Assembly: GCF_901000735.1 (NCBI RefSeq)
Contig: NC_081545.1
Location: 11,207,973 to 11,271,972 of the forward strand
Origin: Corylus avellana
Lineage: Eukaryota > Streptophyta > Magnoliopsida > Fagales > Betulaceae
DNA length: 64,000 bases
Reading direction: 5' to 3'
Of this stretch, positions 1 to 11,651 are shown in pieces. The notes below the pieces were generated by a model. It ran no database searches. It was not told the origin of the DNA and saw nothing but the letters and a program-made list of their open reading frames with translations. Every line of letters begins with the position of its first letter. Position 1 is the first letter of the stretch. The position numbers were made by a program, and so were the translations under genes.

Positions 1-159
1 TTTTTTATTTTTATTTTTAAAAAGCAACAACTTGAAAGATAAAATCAGTTGTTCAAACATAAAAGCTTGATCATAGAGTCACTATGAACTAATCAGTTTT
101 TTTTTTTTTTTTTTTTTTTCATGATCTGAGATACATGAGTAAAAAAGTAGTTAAACATA

Positions 160-527
160 GGGAAAAATACACTTTACCCCCCTAAAGTTTGGGACAATTT
201 TCAATTCAACCTCTAATATTTCAATTTTTGCAATACACCCCCCAAACTTGCATTTTTTTATTTTTTTTTTCAATTTGACCAATGTTATCCCAAAATTTTC
301 ATATTGTCCCTAATTTTTTTTTTATAAAAAATTAAAAAAAAAAAAAAATCGGGGTGGCGCTTTGGCCATTTGGCCATTTTTGCACCTGCAAATTTTTTTC
401 CTTTTTTTTTTTATAAAAAAAAAAAAAAAAAAATTGCAAATTTGTGAGGGTGCATTGTAAAAATTGAAACATTAAAAATCGAATTGAAAATCGCCCCAAA
501 CTTTGAGGGGTAAAGTGTAATTTTCCC
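160..527. mobile_element. Mutator-like MITE with ~80-bp terminal inverted repeats
   Basis: The first ~80 bases (starting gggaaaaatacactttaccc) reappear as an imperfect inverted repeat at the right end (ending gtaattttccc). The element is flanked by a 9-bp duplication with one mismatch: ttaaacata at 151-159 and ttaaatata at 528-536. Long terminal repeats plus a 9-bp target duplication are the signature of Mutator-like elements. The 368-bp body is low-complexity A/T tracts with no coding capacity, so it would be a non-autonomous copy. Related ends (cacttta-cccc near an aaagtt-gggg stretch) recur at about 2800-3060, 14170-14420 and 56370. Confidence 0.75.
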
Positions 528-540
528 TTAAATATAACTA

Positions 541-910
541 ATGCTTGTTCCATTATAGGGCGTTCAAACATGGACCCAATAATTTGGCTATTATACGATT
601 TGATGAGGAAATTTATGGATTTTGCTGACCAGAATATATACATGGCTGTGAGTATTTTTTTTTTTTTTTTAAAAAAAAAAATGAAATAAAAAAGAATTCT
701 ATGATATTAAGAATGACAGTTTTTTTAATTGAAATTGGTACTGCTATATAAGGTTTTCATTTGGGGGACAAGAAGGATTGAGCAATCATATGGATAAAGT
801 ATGCATATGTACTGAAATTCTTGTAGTGTGTTCGGTAAGGATATAAATTTTCGACATTTCATCTTTTTTGTGGAACAAAAGCACTGCTCACTTGAAAGCT
901 TATGCATCCA
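541..910 (+). repeat. Unrecognised dispersed sequence, inverted relative at 23190-23490
   Basis: The stretch beginning tagggcgttcaaacatggac is matched on the opposite strand at 23377-23480, and the match resumes around the shared tataaggttttca and gggggacaagaag segments. Divergence and indels are substantial. No frame stays open across both copies, so this is either a decayed gene fragment or an internal piece of an unidentified transposon. No protein family was recognised. Confidence 0.5.
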
Positions 911-1710
911 ACCCGTGTATATGAAGTTAATATTAGCACGTTTTTTAAAAAATTTAAATAATGTAAAATCTTAACCATACTATTAGATACATACGCCAAC
1001 TTTAAATCTTAACCATTAAATGAATACTCTTCATTTAAAAATGGAGAGGATCTTTGTCCACTTTAATTACATACTAGCTTGGGTTCCAGATTTTTTTTGT
1101 TCTCAATTTTTTTTTTTTCCAAATACACTTCTTAAAATTTTACCAAACTAAATTTTCATTGATCAACCCACATGCAACACTTTTTAAAAATGTGGCCACT
1201 ACTAAATCAATTCTAAATTTACACATTTTTCAAAATCCAAAACACTTCTAAAAACTATACCAAACATAGTGACTCTCAATAATTTGTTATTCCTTTTACA
1301 ATAACAAATTAAAAAAAAAAATTGAATAATATTACAAAAGGGCTTAATAATTGGAATGCTTTTAATTAAAAAAAAAAAAAAAGGTTAAATAACAATTTAG
1401 TCCCTGCATTCAACTTCCGTCAAACAGTTGACAGATTCTATTAGTATGCCATGTCAACAACAATAAAATGATGACACGTGTTGCCCTTCATAAAAAAAAA
1501 TTATATATATATATATAAAACGAAAAAGTAAAAAATTAATATTTTTTTTTTTAAAAAAAAAATAGAGGGCAGCCACCATCTTGGGAGATAGGGTGGCCAG
1601 TCAATTGAGCGATATCTTGGGGATATACTATGTTAAATTATTATTTATCTTAATAGCTTATACTAATAGAAAGAGGTAAATTTAATTATTTAATCAATAC
1701 TTTCACAGTA

Positions 1711-2710
1711 ATTTTTAGAGACAAGTGATTCACATGATATTAGAATAGGTTTTGAGTTTAGGTATTATCTATGTAATTCATAATTCATTTTAATTAGATA
1801 CTATGTGTTAGTTCTTACTTATTAAGTAAGAGTATTAGAATATTATTATTTAAATATTAGTTCAATTTTTTTATTAATCTAAACTTTTGAAATAAGTAAT
1901 AATTTAAATAATAATAATAATCACCGTCTCATGAAATATTATTATATGCAGGTTCAGAAGGTAGGCTTCAAAAGCAAAGAGTTAAAGGTAGGATGACATT
2001 TATTCTTTATTCTTTTTTAAGGAAAAAAAAAAAAAAAAAAAGGAATCGAGCCATAGTCTATAGTGGTTTTGATCTAACTTTTAAACACCTGAAAAATGAG
2101 GTTGAGGATTTGAAGAAACCAAAGTAGGCGGTTGGGAAACCTCTAAAAAGGAAGAGGCAAGGGTAGTTGCAAAGTGATAAATTTGAAGAAGCAAGAAAAA
2201 GAGCCAACTTACATTGGCCAATGGTGGGAGAATGATCCTCTCAATTTCCTTTGAAATGGAGAAGAGCCGGTCCTTCTTTCTACAAGGGTAGAATGGTCTC
2301 CAAAAAAGAGTGAAATGATCATTCTACCCTTGTAAAATAAATGATTGGCTCCTCTCAATTTCCTTTGAAATTGAGAGGATCCTGGTCCATCAATGACTAC
2401 ACCATTTTCATTTAATTTTTAATTTTTAGAGATAAGTGGTTAACATGATATTAGAAGAGGTTTTGAGTTTAGATATTATCTATGTAATTCATAGTTCATA
2501 GTTCATTTTAATTAGATATTATATGTGTTAATTAGTTCTTACTTATTAAGTAAGAATATTGTTATTTAAATGATTAGGTTCGATTTTTTATTAATCTAAA
2601 TTTTAAAAATAAGTAATAATTTAAATAATAATAATCACAGCCTAATGAAATATTATTAAATGCATGTTCGGAAGGTAGGCTTCAAAAGCATAGAGTTCAA
2701 GGTAGGATGA
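1711..2710 (+). repeat. Pair of ~285-bp direct repeats
   Basis: Bases 1711-1996 (atttttagagacaagtgatt to the shared caaaagcaaagagttaaagg area) are repeated with moderate divergence at 2422-2710. Both contain the short palindrome-like ttacttattaagtaag. The pair flanks about 425 bp that contains a foldback element. The arrangement resembles two terminal repeats of a small LTR-type element, but I see no primer-binding site, polypurine tract or target duplication. It is present again in copy B (13101-14100). Confidence 0.6.
2234..2381. mobile_element. Small foldback/MITE-like element (148 bp)
   Basis: The ends are a perfect 15-bp inverted repeat: gatcctctcaatttc at 2234-2248 and its complement at 2367-2381. 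Inside is a second inverted pair, tacaagggtagaatg at 2281-2295 and its complement at 2321-2335. The right end alone also folds (cctctcaatttc against gaaattgagagg, 2352-2379). It has no coding capacity. The same element is at 13624-13770 in copy B, so it predates the split of the two copies. Confidence 0.6.
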
Positions 2711-2765
2711 AAGAATGACATTTAAAAAAAAAAAAAAAAAAAACTAGAAAAGGTAGGAAGATTTG

Positions 2766-2792
<27 letters not shown>
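2766..2792. repeat. (AT)n microsatellite
   Basis: About 13 uninterrupted TA units. The corresponding site in copy B (about 14137) lacks the expansion, so the locus is length-variable between copies. Confidence 0.9.
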
Positions 2793-2798
<6 letters not shown>

Positions 2799-3439
2799 AA
2801 AAGGAAAATACATTTTACCCCTTATGAAGCATACACTCATTTTTGCTTTAACATCTAATATTTAAAAAGTGACACTAAACCCCACAAAGTTTAACACAGT
2901 AACAAAAAAACCCACCTGTTACTTTTGGGCGTGAATTTGGACGGAAATCTAAGGGTATGCCACTCATGTGACATTTTTCAACCAAAAAGTTCGAAAATGT
3001 CCTCGGGGGGTAAAATTTAAACATAAATTACTCTGGGGTAAACTATAAACATAAAAAATAATAATAATAATAATAAAAATAAAAAAATAAAAAAATAAAA
3101 AAAAATTTAAAATTTTTTTTAAAAAAAACTAAACTAAAACAAACAAAAAGCTCGGGTTAATTACCTCTTTAGTACTAAGGTTCTCACTTTTTCTTTTTTC
3201 TTTTTTCACCTAGATTACAAATTGTATAACAGATGGTACACGACTTATGGAAAAAGACCAATTTAGTACTTCCCTCACATTTTGTTAGCATAAACTAACG
3301 GATTGCCACGTGTCACCCTAAAAAAATGCCACATGTCCTAAAAATATTTGATGCTATATGTCCTAAAAAAAATGCCAATTTAGCGCCACATGTCCTAAAA
3401 AATAAAAATAATTAAAAAACAATCAAAAAAGATAAACCC

Positions 3440-4060
3440 TAAAAAATTAACACATATAATATAGTGCCGAGCACTCAGTGGTTCCTCATTCCTCTCCAAA
3501 AACACCAAGGAAAACTCTCAAAAGCTCACAACAACACTCAATCAGGGTCTCTCTAGGACTCAGAGGGTAGAATGGGCTGGTAAGGGCGTGGGAGGGGGGT
3601 ATTTATTGCGTAGAAAAGCTAAGAGTACTGTAGGAGCAGGCCTGCAGTGCAACGAGTGCCCGGTACTACAGTGCCGAACGTTCGCGTACTGTTTACACAA
3701 CGGTTTTAGGGTTGCACTCGTATACTCGAGCAATATCCAATAGTCAACCAAAATTTAACGTATGCTTAGCTGGTCCCTACACAAGCATTCGTGTGCTGTT
3801 TGCAGATGAGCGCTCGTGTGGTCCCACATGAGCGTTCGGCCAAAAAGTCCAAAATTTCCAAAATGACTCCCCAACTATCCTTAGTGACCCAAAAGTCTAA
3901 ATAACCCTCTAACTAAGCTATCTTAACTTAGTTAATTATTTGGGTCACTACATAAGTCCCACGCAGGTCACCTTGGTGACCCTCCATTGGGTCTTGTGAC
4001 CCACGGCATCGCTGGTCACCTTGGTGACCCACAATGGGGACCCAATGACCTTCTGGAATT
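3440..4060. repeat. Shared repeat block with 16-bp palindromes
   Basis: No gene is seen. The block (also in copy B at about 14790-15400) contains several c/g-gagcg-c and ctcgagca motifs and two exact copies of ggtcaccttggtgacc (3966-3981 and 4014-4029), each an inverted repeat with a 2-base centre. In copy B the second survives at 15352-15367 and the first is altered at one base. The composition is GC-richer than its surroundings, suggesting a decayed LTR or leader, but no element boundaries were found. Confidence 0.45.
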
Positions 4061-4394
4061 TCTAGAATTTTTTTTAAAATGAGGGCATTTTAGGGATTTC
4101 ACATCCTTCCGTTAGGATTTAATAGAAAATTTTAATGGAGGAGGGTAATTGGAAAAAATCAAAAAATCGATACACCAAAGTGAAATTTTTTGAACTTTGA
4201 GGGGGTCTTTGCAAAATGCGTGACATTTTAGGAGATGTAAGTGAAGCTTCCCCTAACAAAAACTACAAAAATGGATCAATGCCATCTTGATCTTCCCTTC
4301 AATCATGAGCATCTTGTATACCACTATAAACTTATTTGCATAAATTCATTTAAGCTTTATATATGTTTATTAAAAACTCAAGAGTCACCAGACT

Positions 4395-4870
4395 TGACTT
4401 TAATCAAAATTTACGCCCATCAAACGTTTCCAAGATCACCATGTTTAAACAGCTATTTCCTTAAATAAATTCAACAACTTTCATGCTCGATTAGAGACGA
4501 ATTTTGCTATTAAAAAAATAACTCTTAAAAATTCTTGGATGACTATAGTAAAATCTCAACAGTCATGAGATATGACCTTAACCAAAATTTACGTTAGTCA
4601 TAAGCTATCAAATGTTTCCAAGGTCACCATGCTTAAACAACTCTTCACTTTAACTAAATTAAATTTAAATACAACTTTTATGCTTGATTAGACATGAGTT
4701 TTGCCATTAAAAAAACTCTTAGAAATTTATGGATAGATGTTTATAACAAAAACTTAACTATGAGGAGGCTTTACCTTAACCAAAACTCAAGTTAGCCAAG
4801 AGCCATCAAACCTTTCAATGGCCGGTATGCTTAAACAATTCTTCATTTAAATAAAAAATTTCATTTTTTA
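4395..4870. repeat. Degenerate ~190-bp tandem repeat
   Basis: Three diverged units are anchored by tcaa-ygtttccaaggtcacc-like segments at 4420, 4608 and 4806. Each is followed by gcttaaacaa, then tgattagacatgag and ttgccattaaaaaaa. Spacing is 188 and 198 bp. The same array is in copy B at about 15730-16190. It is non-coding. Confidence 0.6.
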
Positions 4871-4901
4871 GGAATTTTTCGTCTAAAATATCATATAACT
4901 C

Positions 4902-5327
4902 TTGTATATAAAAGCTTTAGATATTGTAGATTATGGATTCATCTTGGAGTTCCCAAAATTAAGCAATTCCAAGAAAGGGAGAGTAACCATGGATATGAAG
5001 AGACTTACGATGATGACAATGTGGCTAGTGACTCTTTTTATAGTTATGAAGCCTGTAGAAGACCGTTGGCTTCCCTTTTCTGCCTCCTCTATGCCCCCAT
5101 CTATCCATCTCTTCTCGCTGCCCACTCGATTTCCCTATTTCTCTCGACTTTACTTTTCTACCCTCCGCACGAAAAGAATTGTTGAAAGGAAAGTGGAAAC
5201 TTGGAAAAGTTGTTATATAGACTGTACTATGATTTTCTTGAAAGATTGGGATTTGCATGGGATGTACTTTGCCAGGGAGCAATTCGAACTTTGTCATGAA
5301 ATGTGCGAAAAATTACATGGCATATGA
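4902..5327 (+). CDS. 141-codon open frame, doubtful gene
   Basis: An open frame of 141 codons is kept in both locus copies (here and at 16231-16656). I do not recognise the product. It is rich in Met, Phe and Trp with no clear domain, membrane pattern or signal peptide. The two copies differ by at least two amino-acid changes (Lys to Ile near residue 25 and Ile to Leu near residue 48), so there is no sign of protein-level constraint. No splice or promoter context supports it. It may be a fortuitous frame or a decayed exon. Confidence 0.2.
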   Translation: MYIKALDIVDYGFILEFPKLSNSKKGRVTMDMKRLTMMTMWLVTLFIVMKPVEDRWLPFSASSMPPSIHLFSLPTRFPYFSRLYFSTLRTKRIVERKVETWKSCYIDCTMIFLKDWDLHGMYFAREQFELCHEMCEKLHGI

Positions 5328-5650
5328 TAATTGTGCTATCAATTGTAGCCCCACAATTATATATATTTTGTTGTTGCAAGTGTTGAAGGTATCAACGAGG
5401 ATCCGTAAGCCTCATACTTAGGCTACTATAATTGAGGCCACAGGATGCTGCATGTATTTTGTGTCAGTCAAATGTTTGGAAAATACTAAGTATTCTTCTA
5501 ATGTTCTCATGGAGTCATGGTATCCTCCTAACTGTGATGTACCTTTTAAAATTACTGCAGAATTTAAGATTATCATTTTTTACTTTTAATCTATTGGTGA
5601 TTTTAAAAGTCACATCACAGTTGGGAGGACACTAGGAGAACACTAAAAGA

Positions 5651-6600
5651 ACACCTAGCATTTCCCCAAATATTTTAACATTTACAATGTATTTACCTTT
5701 TGGTTATGGACCATTTTTGTTACGTTTATCAACATTTAAGATGTATTTTCGCTTTGTGCCACCTATGGCACTTTTGTATAGCCAGTGTTTAAGATATGTA
5801 AATATACAAAATAAATGTTTATAAATATAAAAGTTACTTGTTAACTCAGTGTGTTATGCGGTGTTCAATGTTTAGATGTTTTCTTTGCGAGTTAATGCAC
5901 TCCGATATGATGAGAGTATGTAAAGGAGATGTTCAGTGTAGTATCCTGGGCGTCCGCCCTTGTTATAATTTGGGGCGTGTGGTTGTAGGTAAAGGAGAAC
6001 AATAAAAAAACACCTAGCATTTCCCCAAATATTTTAACATTTACAATGTATTTACCTTTTGGTTATGGACCATTTTTGTTATGTTTATCAACATTTAAGA
6101 TGTATTTTGGCTTTGTGCCGCCTATGGCACTTTTGTATAGCCAATGTTTAAGATATGTAAATATGCAAAATAAATGTTTATAAATATAAAAGTTACTTGT
6201 TAACTCAGTGTGTTATGCGGTGTTCAATGTTTAGATGTTTTATTTGCGAGTTAATTCACTCCGATATGATGAGTGTATGTAAAGGAGATGTTCAATGTAG
6301 TATCCTGTGCACCTGCCCTTGTTATAATTTGGGGCATGTGGTTGTAGGGTCATTACAATTTAGCATAATGAAGATGATGTTCCTGAAGGAGCTTTGTGGA
6401 AGGCATCTTCCCCCCCCCACCCCCCCGGCGCACGTGTTCAATGTTTAGATGTTTTCTTTGCGAGTTAATGCACTCTGATATGATGAGTGTATGTAAATGA
6501 GACGCTCAATGTAGCATCCTGTGCGCCCGCCCTTGTTATAATTTGGGGCGTGTGGTTGCAGGGTCATTACAACTCAGCAAAATGAAGATGATCTTCATGA
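5651..6600. repeat. 359-bp tandem repeat, ~2.6 units
   Basis: A unit starting acacctagca begins at 5651 and again at 6010 (period 359). It includes a stretch around gtgttcaatgtttagatg at 5861 and 6220. A third, partial unit follows at 6434 after a C-rich tract (6411-6426), giving a shorter 214-bp step. The same structure is in copy B at 16981-17940. It lies about 600 bp upstream of the Mpv17 gene and holds no coding sequence that I can support. Confidence 0.85.
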
Positions 6601-7158
6601 AGGAGCTTTGTGCGCCCAAAAATGTCATTTAGCAAAGACCCACCAAGTTTAAAAGTTCTTACTTCTGTATGTCGATCTTTTGATTTTTTTCAATTACTCC
6701 CCTCCGTTAGAGATTGGGGTTAAATTAAACGGCAAAAAAGGTAAAGTGATATTTTATACCCGTGAAACTTTTCTAAAATTTCAAATTTATCCTTAATTAC
6801 AAAAGAAAATTGTTTATATTTCTTCTGTATTATCTTACAAATTTAATAGATATAGGGTATACCATTGACTTGTGTTAGATCCACATATGTCTATAAATCT
6901 ACTGATTGATTTGTAAGATGAGATGAAAAAAATATAAGCCAAGTATTTCTCTTTTATTAATGGTATTTTTGTCTTTGGGGTGATATTTGTAATTTTCTTT
7001 TTGTAGTTTGGAAGACATTTTACAGAATTAACTGTTTGGAAGATATTGATAATTTTGTAGTTTGGGTTTATTTTACTTTAAAAAAATAAAAAAGTTTATT
7101 TTATTTTTATTTTTTGGTCTTTTCCACGATACAAAGGGCGGACGAATAAAGTGATTGG

Positions 7159-7161
7159 ATG
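7159..7161 (+). promoter_or_regulatory. Possible upstream start codon overlapping the Mpv17 start
   Basis: An ATG 40 bases before the Mpv17 start lies in a different frame. It opens a 90-codon frame (7159-7431) that runs past the real start and ends inside exon 1. If the transcript begins upstream of it, it would be an overlapping uORF that lowers translation of the main frame. It is conserved in copy B at 18500. The transcription start is unknown, so this is inference. Confidence 0.3.
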
Positions 7162-7198
7162 AACGCCCTACGTTTTTGTAATTCTACTGGTTTCAGAG

Positions 7199-10074
7199 AT
7201 GGACGCTTTGGGCGGTGGCCTTGGCGGCCTCTGGAACTTAAACTATCCCTTCCGGCGAAGAGCAAAAGACGGATCCAAATCCAAATCCTCCGATTCCGTG
7301 GAAGCAACCAGCGGAGCCGGTTTGCGGTTCCCCTTGAAGCAAGCCCTCATAGCTGGCTCACTCGCTCTATCCGGCGACACAATCGCTCAGCTCACAGAGC
7401 GTTGGAGAAAAGCAAAAGCTTTGAACCATGAACAGTCTCTCTCTGATCCTGATGGATTCTCTAAGGTCAGACAAGCACTGACATTTTTTTTTTTTTTTTT
7501 TCGCTTTTTTGTATTTTTTTGGTGCCTGTTTTTTTTTTTTTAATGCTATGTTTGGTTGCTGGGAAAATGTGGGGAATGTAAAGTTTGAATATTGTGAGAG
7601 TTATGTTTTGTTTTCATCTGTTTGTTTGCCACTGGAAGCGTTTATCTGACCCTTCGGCTGCTTAGGAAAATGTCGTTAAAAGTAGAGAAATTTGTTGCTG
7701 CGTCTTCTGGGTTTTTTCTTTTCTTTTTTTTTTTTGTTATGCTGTTTTCGGTTACAATTTTATGAATTTTGAGGCGTTGAATCTATTGATGTCATTGTTT
7801 TTTCAAATTTTCCTTGCTGTTGGTAGCTAAAAGTTCTCTAAATTACCTTTTCTTTGGTGTTTCAGCAAATAACTATTCTATGCTCTGTTTAATTGCTCAA
7901 AAATGCAAATTATTTTTCCTGTTTAAACTGTTCTGAACGTAGAAAGCTAAGCGTTTGAGTTAGAATTAGTGGTGTAAGAAAGGTTCATGACATAGGTTTT
8001 GACACTTCTAGTGTGATTGATGACTTTATTGCAGGGATTTTTTTTTTTTTTTTTGGTGCCGGGGGGAACTAATGAAATAATTCTATTAGAAATAAAATTC
8101 AAACATTATATGGAAGAAAAATATTCAAACAGGATTATTTATCTATAAATATTATCTCCAAACTAAAGAGGAGTATTCGAAAGTATATCTAGTCAACTTG
8201 GGCATAGATATATGCAAAAAATTCACAAAAACTCCTTGGGCTTAAAACATCTTGATGCTTTTTTTAAAAAAAAAAAAACTTTGGAGGTGTCATGGCCCCT
8301 TCCACACACAGATACAAAATGGGGTTCTGATTTTTACTTGATTTTTCATGCTGGCATGTCTTTACTGTGTTGTATCCGTATTCCTTATGTACATCCATCC
8401 TTCATGGCCTCTGATTGTCTGGTCCTAGAATAGTTATCAAACCTACTGGAACAAGGGCTGGTTCTTGGTTTTGGTAGCTTGACCTATCAGCCTGGTACCC
8501 TGTTAATAGTAGTTGCATTTGCTGAAGAAGTTTTCAAATATGACATAATCTTCATTTCTAGTTTGCAAATTATGTTTTTATGTGGTTGAAAGCCTTCTCT
8601 ATGACATGTTGAGATGGTTTCTTCCTATGTTCCCTCTGTATCTAGTCAGTGCTTAGGGCTATTCTGAGTTTCATCTTTAACCAAAAACTTTCCCTTAGGA
8701 TGTAATGCGGACCCTCCTTTCAGACCATGATTGGCTCCGTGCCCTGCGGATGACTTCTTATGGGTTTCTTTTATATGGTCCTGGTTCTTATGCGTGGTAT
8801 CAGTATCTTGATCATTCGTTGCCGAAGCAAACGGCGCAGAATCTAGTGCTGAAGGTATACTTCCTTTGAATTTCACTTTTCAACAAGCAGCATTTTGATT
8901 AATATAAGTTAATTGGAAAATGAAGGGAAAATTCTTTATAGTTTCATTTACTTGCAGGTGCTACTAAACCAAATTGTGCTTGGTCCATGTGTGATTGCTG
9001 TTGTTTTTGCATGGAACAACTTATGGCAAGGGAAGCTCTCACAGCTTCCAGACAAGTACCAAAGAGATGCTCTTCCGACATTGCTTTTTGGTAGAAAAAG
9101 ATCTTTGACTTCGTCTTTATCTTGGCTTGATGATGAGGTCCAAATTTCATGCAATTTGATTTTCCCTTTTTATTTTATGCAGGATTTAGATTCTGGATCC
9201 CTGTCAGTGCATTGAATTTCTGGTACACGTTTACATCTGTTCTGTTTTATTTCCCTCATCTATTAAGTACTCATGATTTGAAATCTTTAAGCTGTGCGTT
9301 TAGAAGTCGTAAACAACAGAATTACTTCTTTGTGTTCTTAAAAAAGATTTTGGGAGAATGTATAGACGCAAAAGACATTTGATCCACATCCAGTAAGCCA
9401 ACATGTTCTTGTTCAAAAGGTTTGAATAAAGCTCATTCTTGAATTTGGATTTTCTGATTTACTTCCAAAGTTGCTGAGGTTCAACTTGGAGAGGAAAGAT
9501 TTTGACCGCTATATTACCAACTAGGGGAGTTTATTACTTCCCCAATGCAGATGCTCTACTAGTTGATACAACTTCAGAAGTGACTTAACTTTAACTGGAA
9601 GTTGAAACTAAAAACTGAGTACAATGAATTGAAACATGAAACACACTGGTATATATAATTTTCATATAAGTAATGTTATTTAGTAGACTGTTATACGATT
9701 TCATACAACTTGATAATGTGACAGTGAAAATTAGCCTTTAGATCAGCACTTGTAAACAAAAAATGGCTGATTTTTACTAACACGTCATCTAGTTATATGA
9801 TAGTTATATAATAATCTACTAAGTAGCATTACTCTTTTCTTATATTTGTTTTGGCCCATGACGAACATTTTTTCAAAGTAGTACTCTAGCACCTACTTCT
9901 CTCTCCATTATTACGATAAATTAGTACATCGGTGATTGGAAGATCTAGCTCAACATGCCTTGACCATACATATGACATCTTTACAGGGTTGTGCCTCTTC
10001 AAGCTCGTGTCGCTTTCATGTCAACGGGCTCCATATTCTGGAACTTCTGCTTGTCTTCAACTATGAACAAGTAA
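7199..10074 (+). CDS. Mpv17/PMP22-family membrane protein, copy A (5 exons, 227 aa)
   Basis: Exons: 7199-7465, 8699-8854, 8958-9090, 9183-9222 and 9987-10074. All introns are GT-AG, and the coding length is 684 bases including TAA. The product is an Mpv17/PMP22-family protein, a small multi-pass protein of organelle membranes (peroxisome, mitochondrion or plastid). The family is linked to membrane permeability, but the exact substrate is not established. Four likely membrane segments lie near residues 46-62, 107-126, 143-158 and 186-222. Family signatures are GFLLYGPGSYAWY (111-123, Tyr where His is usual), LLNQIVLGP (143-151, Asn where Asp is usual) and WIPVSALNFWVVPLQARV (190-207). The first ~40 residues are basic and Ser-rich, possibly a targeting region. 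Length and order resemble the Arabidopsis At2g42770-type subgroup (from memory). Intron 4 hosts a MITE. The ATG chosen is the first in the family frame. Confidence 0.92.
9670..9832. mobile_element. MITE in intron 4 of the Mpv17 gene (copy A)
   Basis: The left ~65 bases, starting taatgttatttagtagactg, match the complement of the right end, which finishes aatctactaagtagcatta. The element is a short, non-coding inverted-repeat transposon of about 163 bp. The same insertion sits at 60190-60352 in copy B, so it predates the divergence of the copies. The superfamily is not resolved because no clear target duplication is visible. Confidence 0.65.
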
Positions 10075-10530
10075 TTGATCAACACAAGAGTTCAATTAAT
10101 GCTTTGGTATCAGCATATGGAACTTTGACTATGAGGTACTTTCTCATAATACCTCCCTTTTGGATTGTAGATAATTATTTTGGTGGTTTTAACGTGAATT
10201 TAATCATTTGTAGGTTAAAAATGTGGCCTGAAATATGGTTTACTGAAAAGCAGGGGACTTGAGAGTAGTGGTTTTAAATCTTTCTCACCATTTTCCGTTT
10301 TCTGCAACACATTCTTATCAAAATTTGTTTAACAATTCTGTTCTGATGGATTTGTCAACCTCTATGCCCAAACACAGACGCTTTTTTGCTCGTGATAGTG
10401 AGTGAAATACGTAGAAGTGACGATTTGGTGTTTAGAACTGTGTTTATTTTTGTTTTGGTTTGGCATTCCATATGAATCTAATTATTTATCAGTGACTTCC
10501 TCACATAAAAAATATTTCAAATAAATTAGG

Positions 10531-10911
10531 AAAAACTTCATTTTAGCCCACTGAACTATCACGCGTTTTGAGAAGATCTTCCCAAATTTCAAAAACTATC
10601 AATTTAATCCCATGAATTTTCAATTTGATTTAATTGAATCCCACTCTATCATATTCAGCCATTAATCCTTAATGGAAATAACTAAAATAATCAAATTGCA
10701 CTTCAATTTTTTTTAATTTGAAATTTTATAAAAAAAAAAAAAAAATGTTGGAGATATAAAGGTTATTTTATTACTTTTAATGTTTAAAATCTAACGGAGG
10801 GAGTATATTGCATCAAATTAAAAGTTCAAGGGATAAAATTAAGATTTTTTAAAATTTGGGGGAATCTTCTCAGAATGCGTAGTAGATTAAGAGTCTTAAG
10901 TGAAGTGTTTT
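10531..10911. mobile_element. MITE with ~50-bp inverted ends, 3' of Mpv17 gene
   Basis: The left end (aaaaacttcattttagccca, continuing to gagaagatcttccc) is matched in inverted orientation by the right end (gggaatcttctcagaatgcg, continuing to aagtgaagtgttt). The 381-bp body is A/T-rich and non-coding. The same element in copy B is at 61051-61429 with a small deletion near its right end. Single ends of this family also occur at about 4200-4255 and 15540-15600. Confidence 0.65.
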
Positions 10912-11419
10912 CAATAAATTATTAAGAACATCAGGTGATTGCATGGTTTAACAAACTTGATATGAACCCACAATCAATGATTTTGGTTCATATGGGACAA
11001 GATTAAAAAATAAAGTTGAATAAAAATTGATTAAAAATATTAAAAAAATATAAATAACGAAATAAATAAATAACTCAACAAATTTTATTTATTGTTTAAA
11101 ATATATAAATGTAATTTGAAATTTATTTTTTTATGCCTATCATTAATTTAGTCATTAGAATTATTGTTGTTATCTATAATATTAGGTAGCTACAATTATA
11201 TATTTTATATGTATTCATCAACAATTATTTTTATTAAAAAAGCAATTTAAATGTATGATTTTATTATTAAATAGTGAATCTAAAAATAAGTAAGTGTAAA
11301 AGTTGATTATGTACCTCAAAAAGTTTAAAGAAAGAGAAATTGTAAAAAAAAAAAAAAAGAAAAAGAAAAAGAAGGCTAGCTTTTTGCTCTATTTTAAGCA
11401 AACTCTTTTTAGGCAAGCC

Positions 11420-11525
11420 AAAGGGTGTTTGCTCCCTCTCGCCTCCTCTGGCTCTACCACTGCCCACAATCTCATCAACCACCTTGTTACAAAGGGAAAA
11501 GGTACCATTTGAGCTAAAGGCTCAT
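11420..11525 (-). mobile_element. Possible decayed SINE (weak)
   Basis: Read on the minus strand, the stretch starts with ctttagctcaaatggtacc, which resembles the tRNA-like A box of plant SINEs. It is followed by ggtggttgatgagattgtgggc-type sequence where a B box would be expected, but a clean GTTCGAATC is absent. The same sequence is in copy B (61927-62031). The call is weak; it could be any short repeat. Confidence 0.3.
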
Positions 11526-11651
11526 TATATATATAAAACAAGTCAAGTATGGTGTTAAAATAGCACAAATGTGTATGAAGTACTCACATAGAGGGATAGT
11601 GGTGTGGTATTTGACCAAATTGATAGATTCTTAACAGATAGGAAAAATACG

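Larger units (their letters stand above)
1038..11650 (+). repeat. Duplicated locus, copy A (10.6 kb)
   Basis: Bases 1038-8952 are repeated nearly base for base at 12428-20290, and bases 8953-11650 at 59474-62156. Differences are scattered single bases, homopolymer-length changes and a few block changes, for example bases ~3055-3275 replaced by a palindrome in copy B and a different ~60-150 bp before the shared gtggttcctcattcc. The copy contains the whole Mpv17/PMP22 gene plus upstream repeats. Homology ends exactly at the poly(T) of a LINE insertion on the right. On the left it ends because the other contig begins there. Confidence 0.95.

Noticed and set aside
3560..3751. 63-codon minus-strand frame (and relative at 14859-15053)
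   Set aside because: Lies in a repeat block with many inverted motifs; the two copies differ in length and sequence and no family is recognisable.
7159..7431. 90-codon protein overlapping exon 1
   Set aside because: Out of frame with the Mpv17 exon, strongly basic by frame shift of a GC-rich exon. Kept only as a possible uORF start.
8646..8876. Minus-strand 76-codon frame across exon 2
   Set aside because: Antisense shadow of the conserved Mpv17 exon 2; no independent support.
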